A stretch of 64,000 nucleotides of DNA from Astrothelium macrocarpum (lineage: Eukaryota; Ascomycota; Dothideomycetes; Trypetheliales; Trypetheliaceae), in contig JAGEMR010000011.1 in the NCBI GenBank assembly GCA_021030915.1, forward strand, positions 62,001 through 126,000. Reading direction: 5' to 3'. Shown piece after piece: positions 11,529 to 20,960 of the stretch. Positions within the stretch are counted from its first letter, which is position 1; each line of letters opens with the position of its first letter. The notes beneath the pieces were generated by a model that saw only the letters and a list, made by a program, of their open reading frames with translations, made no database searches and was not told where the DNA came from. The position numbers and the translations under genes are program-made.

Positions 11529-12808
11529 ATGTCGCGCAACACGACCTTCACATCGCCAGGTCGCCAGGCTCTGACGGATCAACCTGGGGCGCGACTGAAA
11601 GATAACCAGATCAAAGGCCCCTTGCCCTTTTTCAATCCGACTCGTGCTCGCTTCGATCTGCCATCCTCAGACACTGCGCCCACCGAGGATAGCTCAAACC
11701 ACGCTGCCAATGCGACACCGCCTCGAGTGGGCGATGCTCAATATGAATGGCGCTCAAGAGACAACAGGAAAGGTTGGTGGTGGAAAAAAAGCTCTTCTCG
11801 CGTTGTCTCACCAAAAGTTACACAGGTCGTCATGTCCTTTTGGTCCCGGTAACGCATAAAAAGACAGACTCGCCACAACTCACGACTACCTGGTCTGGTA
11901 TCGCACGAGGTATTTGGCGAATGTTCACTGTATTGGCTTGGTGGGACGTCTCTTGGTGGATTGCTGTACTCTTCACCTATGGTTCCGCAATCTTTGTCAT
12001 TTGTGGATTCTTCTACTGGCTTCCACTTGCAGCGCCCAATACTGAATTCCCCAATGAGAGCACTATTGGTGGTGGCGTCACAGCGTTCCTAGGTGCCACG
12101 CTCTTCACCATTGGTGGTGTGCTTCTCATCGTCGAAGCCAGCAATGAAAATCAGACTGGCTGCTTCGGCTGGGCTCTGGAACAAGCCTTTTCGCACTCCG
12201 ACTCTGATACCGAGCGCTTCTCTCCCAACAAGCACAGCTTACGGCTTACCAAAGGGAATTGTTCTCATCACCACGCTCAAGGTAGGCTTCGTAGCGAGAC
12301 TCTTCATCTCGCACATCCCTCTGCTGGCCGCAAATGGGAATGGTGGCCTACTTGGCACGAGCTGACGACGCACTACTTTTACGAAATTGGCTGGTGGGCT
12401 TCTTCGGTCATGGCTCTTGGTGCGGTAATTTTTTACATCAGCGGTATCATGGCCTTACCAGGTATTTACAACAAAATTTCGACCCCGGTGCTTGATGGTA
12501 CTTATTGGCTCGCTTATCTCGTTGGCGGCATTCTCTTTACCGTCAGTAGCGTATTTTATGTCCTTGAGACTCAGCCGACTTGGTACACGCTCGCTCCGAA
12601 GCTTATCGGTTGGTGGATTGGGGTTCTAAATCTAATTGGGAGCGTTGGCTGGACTTTAAGTGCAAGTTTCGGATATTGTGCAGCGAGCTGGTGTGCCTAT
12701 CAAAGCAATCTGTCATTGTTGTGGGCCAGTTGGGCATTTTTGATTGGGAGCGCATTACTCTGGTATGAGGCCTTGGATAAATACCCCGTTCAGAGAGCAT
12801 CAAAGTGA
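11529..12808 (+). CDS. fungal multi-pass integral membrane protein
   Basis: Exons 11529-11772 and 11826-12808 with a 53-nt intron (GTTGGT...CAG) give about 408 aa. The N-terminus (TTFTSPGRQALTDQPGAR, DNQIKGPLPFFNP) and the core (WWPTWHELTTHYFYEIGWW, GCFGWALEQAF, SWAFLIGSALLWYEALDKYPV) match an uncharacterised fungal family annotated only as integral membrane protein. At least six hydrophobic segments are visible between about residues 115 and 400. Splicing was preferred over reading through because it joins to RHVLLVP, as in family members; reading through gives a stop 80 nt later. Function unknown. Confidence 0.85.
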
Positions 12809-13120
12809 GAACACCAGCTCTGGTGGACCTCTCTGTTTTCAGGATAGCTATACTTCAGGGGTCTCTTAAAATTGTTGACGGTCTCGATGCTTGGTCGAAA
12901 CCGTGGAAGAACACAGGAGATTAGTCAATCAATTTCAGCTGAGTATTGATTGGTGAATAAATGCTATGGAATCAGGCTGCTCAGAAATTCCTTTTAGTGG
13001 AGAAATTTTGGTCTAGAGATCAGAGAAGTTCCGTGCCGAGGCCTTTTGTATTGTTTGGCTTATCAGGCTGTAGAGGGAGAGTATATGTAGTAAACTAAAT
13101 TTGGAGAGCCCCTTGATTGA

Positions 13121-13249
13121 GCCAGCTTGGCGCAGTGGGTATGTCTAAACGATTTGAACTTGGAAAAACTCCTCTCACCTCTTTTAAGTAACGCGTCGCA
13201 CTTGTACGCCGGGATGCGAAGATCACTGGTTCGATTCCAGTAGTTGGCA
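13121..13249 (+). tRNA. tRNA-Thr(TGT) with a D-loop GT-AG insertion and a 7-nt anticodon-loop intron
   Basis: Acceptor strands GCCAGCT (13121-13127) and AGTTGGC (13242-13248) pair with one G-T; the discriminator is A13249. The anticodon stem TCGCA/TGCGA encloses CTTGTA, 7 extra bases CGCCGGG (13207-13213) and A, giving anticodon TGT at 13203-13205. The variable loop is AGATC and the T-arm is ACTGG TTCGATT CCAGT. The D-loop is split after AGTGG by 13139-13188. Removing both insertions leaves a 72-nt tRNA with D-loop AGTGGTA and one 13-22 mismatch. Box A (TGGCGCAGTGG) ends exactly at the insertion, and box B (GGTTCGATTCC) is intact. T runs follow. The 7-nt insert sits after base 37, the canonical tRNA intron position. 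Confidence 0.88.
13139..13188 (+). other. intron-like insertion inside tRNA-Thr(TGT), after base 19
   Basis: 50 nt starting GTATGT and ending TTTTAAG. It has a CTCAC branch-like motif (13174-13178) 10-11 nt before the end and a pyrimidine-rich tract between. Length and signals match the spliceosomal introns of protein genes in this window. Excision restores the D-loop AGTGGTA, which parallels AGGGGTA in the other tRNA-Thr gene. It contains a TTTT (13182-13185), which could slow RNA polymerase III. Confidence 0.75.
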
Positions 13250-13274
13250 GGTAAATTCCACTGCTCGATCAATA

Positions 13275-13285
13275 TTTTTCTTTTT
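13275..13285 (+). terminator. RNA polymerase III T-run terminator
   Basis: Two TTTTT runs (13275-13279 and 13281-13285), 26 nt past the end of tRNA-Thr(TGT). Confidence 0.7.
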
Positions 13286-13587
13286 GCTTTCTATCTCAGT
13301 CTAAAGAAGTCGAGCTGCCCGAACTCTCAGGGTCTGATACACGCCCGCCAGCCTCACCAAATTGCAAAGTGCAATGAGCTGAAAATGACTATGTAGACAG
13401 TTCACATAACTCTTCCGCCATAGGGCTCCACCGTTACAATTTTGCATATTGGTGCGGGTCAAAATTCCAAACTACTATTACTATCATCTTACGATTCCAC
13501 CACTGCGATTCCACCACTGCAATTCTGCGGGTCAGGCGTGGCTTGAAATCATCAGAACACTTGCAGAATATCCTCTCCGGGGCTTTC

Positions 13588-15046
13588 TCAGGTGGTTGCA
13601 TCTCCGCGGTTCCTAGCTTTTTGCGCTGCCGAATCCTGCAGCATACTGACGTTGAAATTTCCATGACCGAACAGTTCGCTTCGCTGAAGGATGTATAAAA
13701 TATGGTCCAGAGAACTGTGGTCTGTGTCGGAAATCTCAGAATCATGCCAGGTCTCCAACTCACGCTCAAGCAGCTTCGAGAGCTTGCGGTATCTGTTCTC
13801 TTCGCTCGCTTCAGCTGCTGTACGGACCAGAACACGGAACGCTAACATTGGCATCGTTGGACGGAAATACAATCTATACCGAATGGGTTCGAGGATAAGT
13901 TGCGAGGTTTGCTGCAATTCGTCATAGGTGCTTGTTCTTCCGTCTTTCCCGGTTGGCACAATCATACAGGGTAGCACATGTGTATTCAACATGATTGCAT
14001 CCACGAGATTCCGTGCCGCCATAGCATTCTGAGTGATGTAAAACGTGTTCAATGCTGTTGATAGACGATCTTCAATAGACCTCCAGGATATCTTGGTCCA
14101 ATCAAACGCTGAACGCTGGAGACTCTTCTTCATTTCACGAATATAAGTTTCGATGGCTCGTGGAAACCCGCCTAAGAGCGAGAGTAAACGTCTTGCTTGA
14201 AGCTGACGCCGCCAGCCTTCTAGACCGGGATATGAGTCTAGAACAGCGAACTGTTTGGCTTGCGAAAAAAAGGGGCAAGCGGATTGGAGAAATTCTGTGC
14301 CCACTTGCACCTATCACTCTAAATGGCGTTACAATATGTGTTCCCGCCATGATGCAATAAACTTGAGTGAGGAGCATGGCATAAGTAAGCGCTCTAATCA
14401 TATTTTCCACTGCTCTTTCTGGCCCTGTCTCACTCTCGAGTCTATTTATTTCATCAACCGCGATTGCACACTTCGTACGTGCATTCCCTCCAATCAACTC
14501 TATGGCCTCACAAATATTCCCCACGATTGGAAGGTCTTTTTCTCTGATCGTTCGCATCCATTGATGATAATCAGTTGGACGGTTGTTGTTTTGTGTCCCT
14601 CCCGTCAATAGAATTGCCTGAAAAATTATACGCATAGCTATGGATGTAGCGGCGGAATATTGACTCGTGTGTATGTTCTCATTTGTGCTGAATGACGACG
14701 CGCCGTTGAATGTGACAAAATATAAAGCGTTAATTTCTGGTAGTATGGCAGGCAATTCCAGTAAGAATCGTGTCTTTCCGCCGCCAGAAACACTACTGAG
14801 AATTGGAATCGTCACACTCTGATTATGATAGCGTATTTCGGCCACATTCTTAATCGCTTGTTGCTTGTTTCTAATCTCGTTTGCTGGTTTCTGAAATGTC
14901 ATTTCTTGGCCGATGTGGTCGATTCCAAAAGCTGAGAATAGCTGGCTACGTCGATTTTCCCATTGCGAGCGACTGAATGGGTCAGACTCAACACGCATTT
15001 CCAGAAGATAGTCGCGCCATTGTTGTTTCCATTGAGGTTGAGCCAT
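13588..15046 (-). pseudogene. P-loop ATPase, Crinkler/RHS-associated type, frameshifted
   Basis: The first frame (15046 down to the T run) begins MAQPQWKQQWRDYLLEMRV. It has a Walker A loop SSVSGGGKTRFLLELP near residue 85-100 and a Walker B strand CAIAVDEINRL. It resembles the STAND-like P-loop NTPase domain found with Crinkler-type effectors and RHS proteins; that assignment is from motif style only. At a run of seven T (plus-strand A7 at 14265-14271) the frame changes. The second frame continues the fold (FSQAKQFAVLDSYPGLEGW, LLSLLGGFPRAIETYI) to a stop at 13588. Together about 485 codons, with no intron signal at the break. Either a pseudogene, a one-base sequencing error in a homopolymer, or a real shift site. 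Confidence 0.7.
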
Positions 15047-15503
15047 GAGTCTCCGATAGAGATGGCCCGAAATGCGTAGGACTTCTGAACGGCTAGTGAA
15101 ATTGGAAGAGATGGTCGATAGTGTGTAGAACCTCGCTCGGAAATGCTATCAAAGCTAGGAAAGAGTTAAGCCTTACCAGCGTGCCTTAACGTACCAAATA
15201 CAGTGTCAGGGTGCTGCCCTGGATTACCTGATTAGGAAGTGTGCCAGAATGGAACTGAATATTAGCACGAAGTGCTAAGAAGCTTCGTGGTCAGGCTAAG
15301 AGGCAGCGACTGCCCGGCTAGTCCTCGACTGGTTGCTGGGCTCCGAACCTCCGATCTCGTCTTGTCTAGCTGGGAGGCTGTTCAGGAACTGTGACACAAA
15401 GCGGCATGTGGGTCCGACTTCATCTCCAAAACTTTTCATCTCTTTTTAAAATACAATTCTATTGTATATAATGAAGTTAATCAGCATACACACTTCAACT
15501 CTG

Positions 15504-15623
15504 GCCCGCTTGGCTTAGGGGTAGAGCGGTAAGATGAAAAGATTGATCGATAATCGATTTTAGCTTATTCGTCTAGTATCACTCGTAATGATAAGGTCCT
15601 CGGTTCAATTCCGAGAGTGGGCA
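15504..15623 (+). tRNA. tRNA-Thr(CGT) with a GT-AG insertion between bases 26 and 27
   Basis: Acceptor GCCCGCT (15504-15510) pairs with AGTGGGC (15616-15622); discriminator A. D-arm is GCTT AGGGGTA GAGC, base 26 is G15528, then 48 inserted nt, then anticodon stem TATCA/TGATA with loop CTCGTAA, anticodon CGT at 15584-15586. Variable loop AGGTC, T-arm CTCGG TTCAATT CCGAG. With the insert removed, 72 nt and all stems pair. Box A (TGGCTTAGGGG) and box B (GGTTCAATTCC) are intact. There is no insert at the canonical 37/38 site. It lies 2.25 kb from the tRNA-Thr(TGT) gene, same strand. Confidence 0.88.
15529..15576 (+). other. intron-like insertion inside tRNA-Thr(CGT), at 26/27
   Basis: 48 nt beginning GTAAGA and ending GTCTAG, with CTTAT (15564-15568) as a branch-like motif 9 nt before the end. 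These are spliceosomal-intron signals. The exact GT-AG excision leaves base 26 joined to base 27 of a perfect anticodon stem. Confidence 0.75.
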
Positions 15624-15633
15624 TTTTGTTTTT
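15624..15633 (+). terminator. RNA polymerase III T-run terminator
   Basis: TTTT immediately after the discriminator base of tRNA-Thr(CGT), then TTTTT at 15629-15633. Confidence 0.7.
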
Positions 15634-16337
15634 GCTTATTTGAATTTCTTGATTTTAAAGGACTCATCGTTGAGAATCTTCTGCTTTTTGTTTATTCCGC
15701 CGCCTACTTCTGAGCAAATGCAAAAATCTTTCACCGAAAGCCAGGACATCCACCAGCTACTTCAGCAGTTTTTACCTCAATAACGCCTTCCAAGACCAGC
15801 AGAATATAAAAGCGATTTTTCTAACCAAACTCAATCAGACGGTCGTCGTCTATATCGGTTTCAAACGCAGCCAATCATCGGTTGTAGAAAACACTACCCA
15901 CGGGTATGGAAACTAGAATCGCCAGATGTCTTGTGAAACAACCATCGACAAAATTAACGAGATAATTTAGAAACTTCTTTCCCAACAACTCCGTTATACC
16001 TCCGTCGTAGCTTGTGATCGTTCACGGTTAATTTTAAAAATTTCTCATAAGGCGTGCGGCGAATCATATCACTCGTGGTCGCGGGTGATATTTCTTACCA
16101 CAACTATTGGTAACGGTATGACGGAGAACTTGTGGGACCTTAAGAAATCAAGAGCAGAACTATATCCTCGACCGTTGACATTTGGGGATCTTCCGCAATG
16201 CAGCTGACCGGTAAGTTTGCATACGCTAAAGCTAGTGACTCAGTGACAGCGTGAGCGAAGACCTCGGCTCTCCTCCAGGAATCTCGTTATTCGTTCGAAG
16301 TCAAGTTTTCTAAGTCAACTTTCATACACAAGTCAGG
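15634..16337. other. gene-free stretch
   Basis: No gene seen between the tRNA and the amidase. It includes the amidase promoter, presumably its last few hundred bases. Confidence 0.45.
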
Positions 16338-18327
16338 ATGACCGAGTCTCCCCGTTGGCGGGAAATCGCCAAGAAGAAGCAAGATGCTCTTACTGCTGCT
16401 ATCCCGCAAGAATGGCAAGTGATTGGGGAATTGCCGCCACCGGAAGAGCAGAGAAACATTACAGGATCATATATAGACAAATATTTATCTGCAAGAGAAG
16501 TAGAGATTACCAATCACAATGTCAGTGGCATCCTGGCCAAAACTACAAATGGGGTTTGGAAGGCAAGAGAGGTAGTCGAAGCTTTTTGTCATAGAGCAGC
16601 ACTCGCCCATCAAATGGTATACACTTTCACAGAATTGCCCTCGTTAGCAATTTCCTGCTTCTTTCCCGCTCTGTTCAATCAAGACCAACTCACGTCCAAA
16701 AGCTTCCCTGTCTCCACGAAATCTTTTTCTCCACCGCTCTCTCCGACGCCAACGCCCTCGACATCTACTACTCCACCCACGGCCACCCCATCGGCCCCCT
16801 CCATGGCCTCCCCATCTCCCTCAAAGACCAATTCAACATCCACGACATCGACACCACCACCGGCATCCTCAGCCTGATCGGCAACCGCAGCACCTCCACC
16901 ACCTCCTCCCCTCCTCCCCCAACCCTCAACCCCACAACAGCCAACCCAACCGCCGAATCCGCCCTCGTCACCCTCCTCCGCTCCCTCGGCGCAATCCCCT
17001 ACCTCAAAACCGCCACGCCCACCGCCTCCTTCGCCGCCGAAACCGCCTCCAACCTCTTCCCACCCCCACACTTCCCCTCGCCCCTCCCGAACCCGCTCAA
17101 CCGCCTGACCTCCGCCGGCGGCTCCTCCGGCGGCGAAGCCGTCTTGCTCGCGCTGCGCGGCTCGCCCCTGGGCTTCGGCACGGACATTGGCGGCTCGATC
17201 CGCGCGCCGGCCGCGCTGTGCGGGCTCGCGGGGCTCAAGCCGAGCGTTGGGCGCTTGCCGTCTCTCGGGGTCGAGCGGGTCGGGGACGGGCAGGCGAGCG
17301 GGACGGGGTTTGTGGTGGGGCCGATGGGGAGGCGCGTGGAGGATTTGGTTGCGGTGGTGCGGGCGGTGTTGGGGGCGCGGCCGTGGGAGGTGGATCCGGA
17401 GGTTGTGGAGATGGGGTGGCGCGGGGAGGTGTTTGAGGGGGTGAAGAGGATGGCGGAGGGGAGGGGAGGGGGGAGGTTGTGTTTGGGGGTGATGAGGTGT
17501 GATGGCGTGGTGCAGGTGCAGCCGCCGGTGAAGAGGGCGATGGAGATGATGGTTAAGGCTGTGGAAGCGTTGGGACATGGGGTTGTGGAGTGGGAGCCGC
17601 CGGATCATAGGGAGGCTGTTGCGCTTCAGGTACATAGCTTCTTTGCAAATGCCCTGTGTTATGAATTGCCACGTAATAATGAATCGCAGTATGCCTCTTG
17701 GCGCCACGATGGCGGCGCTGAACTCCATTCGCTCCTCGACGCCACCTCTGAACCTATCATTCCGCGACTCATCCCCATCTTCGGTGCCTCTCCTGGCACT
17801 CCGTCGACCCCGACCGAGATTCAGCGACTAAACGTTGCCATTCGCACTTATCGCGCGCGGTATCTCGAGTACTGGAAGTCAACAGCAGCTGTCACTGGCA
17901 CGGGTCGTCCCGTGGATGCAGTATTAATGCCAACGACGCCGTACGCCGCGCCACCACTTGGCAAACTTCGGTATTTCGGGTACACGGCAGCGTTGAATCT
18001 GTTGGACTATAGTGTGTGCGTTGTGCCGGTGACTCAGGCAGATAAACGACAAGATCGATACGAAGAGGGGTCGTTTGAAGCGCTAGGAGAACAAGATCAG
18101 ATATGCTACGACGAGTGTAAGTTTGTTCATAGAGAGCACCCCGTTTTCAGGGAGACATGACTAATGTTAGGCCCGTAGATGATGCAGATGTCATTGACGG
18201 GGCGCCGGTAGGCGTGCAGATTGTGGGAAAGAGACTACAAGAGGAAAATGTTCTTGCATTGGCGGAGGTGTTGGGCAAGGCGGTTACAGAAGATCTGGAG
18301 CAACCCGTACCGGTTGGTAAGCTGTGA
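16338..18327 (+). CDS. amidase-signature family enzyme
   Basis: Four exons (16338-16616, 16703-17629, 17690-18116, 18179-18327) give about 593 aa. The amidase signature is complete: catalytic Lys in GLPISLKDQFN, cis-Ser in SAGGSSGGEA, nucleophile Ser in GTDIGGSIRAP, and C-terminal DGAPVGVQIVGKR. It should hydrolyse an amide to acid plus ammonia, in the cytosol (no signal peptide); substrate unknown. The third intron uses GTAAGT. The second (60 nt) is a multiple of three without a stop, so reading through it would still be in frame. Exon 2 is strikingly GC-rich: C-ending codons and few G to about 17130, then G-rich codons to about 17630. It differs from all neighbours. Confidence 0.92.
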
Positions 18328-19246
18328 AATCTACATTTGGAAAGTTCACGAAACGAATTCTCAAGTTGGACGATTGTTGCTGAGAGACAGAAAATTTTCA
18401 ATTAACAAGACTACCTACGACTGCCAGAAATGGCTAGAACACGTTTCAGTCTTATCTTGTCTCCCAGGATTTTTTTTTCTTTTTTATGGTTTGCTCTGAT
18501 ACACAGGCTGTTGAATAGACATACTCAACATTGATGCGGATTTCCGAGTTCAAGGTGATGAGGTTCTCCTCCAAAGTCCGATTATGGTATAGAAAGGTAG
18601 ATAGTAGCTGTCAGGAAAGTCATTCGGCGTTGAAGTTTCCCGAGATGAACGTCAACATTCGTAACTAGTGTCGTAAACCTCAGGTGTAGTGTTGAGGTTC
18701 TCGGGTAATGTCGACATCGAACGAGCTATGAGTGCATTGTCATAGAGTCGAACGGCCCGAGAGCAATGGGAGTGCTTGAATAAGACGTCGTAGAATGGGC
18801 GTTGAGAAGGATCCAAGTGTAATGCATGAAGGCATGGTTGAAAGTTGGGTTCTATGAGGCGACCGGAGAGTGTGTGAACTTTTTGGGAAAAGAAAAGAAG
18901 AGGAGGCGCGAGCCAGGGAATCATCGGATGAACGATGGAAATTAGCCAATCCACCAGAGGCCAGAACTGGGGGAAATGGACTATGATACACTCGGAGCGC
19001 CAAACGCCAGAAGCCGCCGCGAACAAACACATGTCGCAGCAGTCGTCCACCATTCACATGCCCTCTCATGTGAAATTCATATCGCAAGAGAAATAATTAT
19101 GTGCAGCCAAGTTGGGAAAGATTCATCCCAGGACATCCGAATACGTCCATCACGTATCGATGTCGTGGGATATCGAAACCGAAACGCCAGTAGCAAAGAA
19201 AAACACAGCACAAATCCCGAGAAGATGCAACTCTCACGATTGGAGT
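18328..19246. other. gene-free convergent region
   Basis: Lies between the 3' ends of the amidase and the DHH1 gene. Overlapping minus-strand frames at 18652-19087 lack family features and probably belong to untranslated sequence. Confidence 0.45.
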
Positions 19247-20789
19247 TTACGCCTGCGCAGCAGAGCCAGCTGCTCGCTGCTGTGGTATGGGGTTCTGTCT
19301 GTTTTGAGGAGGCTGATTAGGTGGAGGACCGCGGCGCTGTCCTTGGAAGTGCGCACCACCACGCTGATTCCTATTGTAGTTTTGCCGATTTGCGTTTTGA
19401 GCAACGGTGGCAGCACTTTGCACCTGTCGCTGAGGTTGATTGGAGGGTGGTCTCGGAATAGTCTCAGGAGAGTCGTATACGTAGAGACTCTTTTCAATGA
19501 CGGGCGGAATGGCCTGGATTTCAGTGCCTAATTCCTGTTCAATCTTGTAGAGGTTGAACCGATCGTCCCAATTGATAAGATTGATGGCCAAACCCAGATG
19601 GCCAAAGCGACCAGAACGACCAATGCGGTGAAGGTATGTTTCTGCGTTCTTTGGAAAGTCGAAGTTGATTACGACATTGACAGCCTGAATGTCAATACCA
19701 CGGGTTAACAGATCGGAGCAGACGAGGTTACGGCATGCGCCGTTTCTGAAGTCATGGAAGACGCGATTCCGGTCGTTTTGTTGCATTTTCGCATGGGAGT
19801 AGAAGCAGGAGTAGCCAAGCTCGGTGATTTTCTTGGCAAGTAACTCGACGCGCTGGGTTGAATTGCAAAAGATGATGGATTGGTTAATTTGCAATTTGGA
19901 GAACAGAGTGTTGAGGCAGTGTACTTTCTGCTTCTCCTCGACAAAAGCGTAGTATTGCGTTATTCCGCGAAGGGTGAGCTCATCCATCAAGTTGATCTCA
20001 TAGGGCGATTTCATGTGCTTATCCTTGAAACTTTTCACGACTAGAGGGAATGTAGCAGAAAAGAGCATGACTTGTCTATCCTTGGGGTGGAAGCCTAGGA
20101 GCTGTTCTATGACGGGAGTGAATTCCGGAGAGAGAAGCTTGTCGGCTTCATCCATGACGAAAGTCTGACAGGTAGAGAGATCGGCAACTTGCTTACTCGC
20201 TAAATCTAGGATCCTTCCTGGTGTACCAACAACAATGTGAACCGCCTCATTCAACCGAATAATATCATCCTTGAGACCAGTGCCTCCAGTAGTTACCATA
20301 ACTTTGATTCCAAGATGTTTGCCAAGAGTCCGAAAAACTTGAGAGGTTTGTAGAGCTAATTCTCTGGTAGGAACAAGGACAAGCGCTTGGATTTTGGTGC
20401 TCTTATTATTGATGCGCTCCAGGGTAGGTATGACATACGCAGCAGTTTTGCCAGTGCCATTCTTTGCGCGGGCAAGAATGTCCCTGCCAGTCAAAGCCAC
20501 TGGTATTGCCGCTTCTTGAATTGGTGAGGGCTTTTCGTATCCAGCTTCAAAAATGCCCATCATGAGCTCGCGTTTGATGTAGAATTCCTCAAATTCCAGG
20601 CCTTTGGTGTTTGTGACATCTTCAGTTTGTACTCTCGAGTCTTTAGGGGGTGCCTTGAGGCCTTGCTTCCAGTTTGTGTCTGATGCATCGCTGGATGTGA
20701 ATTAGCGACATTTCACAACGGGAAAGATTTCGCACTTACTCTAGCTTAGCAGCTTGCAATTTGCTCGTGATATCCGTCTCGTTCGCCAT
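19247..20789 (-). CDS. DHH1: DEAD-box RNA helicase Dhh1/DDX6
   Basis: Exon 1 20740-20789 (MANETDITSKLQAAKLE), 49-nt GTAAGT intron, exon 2 19247-20690; about 497 aa. All helicase motifs are present: the Q-motif region GYEKPSPIQEAAIPVAL, Walker A AKNGTGKT, PTRELALQ, DEAD in MDEADKLL, SAT in FSATFP, and HRIGRSGRFG in the second RecA domain. KGLEFEEFYIKRELMMGIFE is the typical Dhh1 lead-in. The last ~70 residues are Gln/Asn/Pro-rich low complexity (QRQVQSAATVAQNANRQNY). In the family it activates decapping and represses translation in P-bodies. Length and order are normal for fungi. Confidence 0.96.
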
Positions 20790-20960
20790 GATCTCATGCA
20801 AATGTGAAGAGGTGTTTGTATAGTAGAAATTGAGTCAATATGAGTCGGGGATTTGGAGGTGAAGGTACTGAGGAGTGTGCAGGCTGTGAATGAAGAGAGG
20901 TGTGACTTGGTTCAAGTTGGCTCCGACGGGCCGCGGATCCGTGCACCCTGGCCACTACAA

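Noticed and set aside
13063..13272. Minus-strand 69-codon frame
   Set aside because: It is the antisense of the tRNA-Thr(TGT) gene.
16679..17728. 349-codon minus-strand frame opposite the amidase
   Set aside because: It is His/Pro/Gly-rich nonsense produced by the GC-skewed amidase exon; the plus strand has the full amidase signature.
18652..19087. Two overlapping minus-strand frames of 115-133 codons
   Set aside because: No family features, lie just past the DHH1 stop, and differ in frame; likely untranslated DNA.
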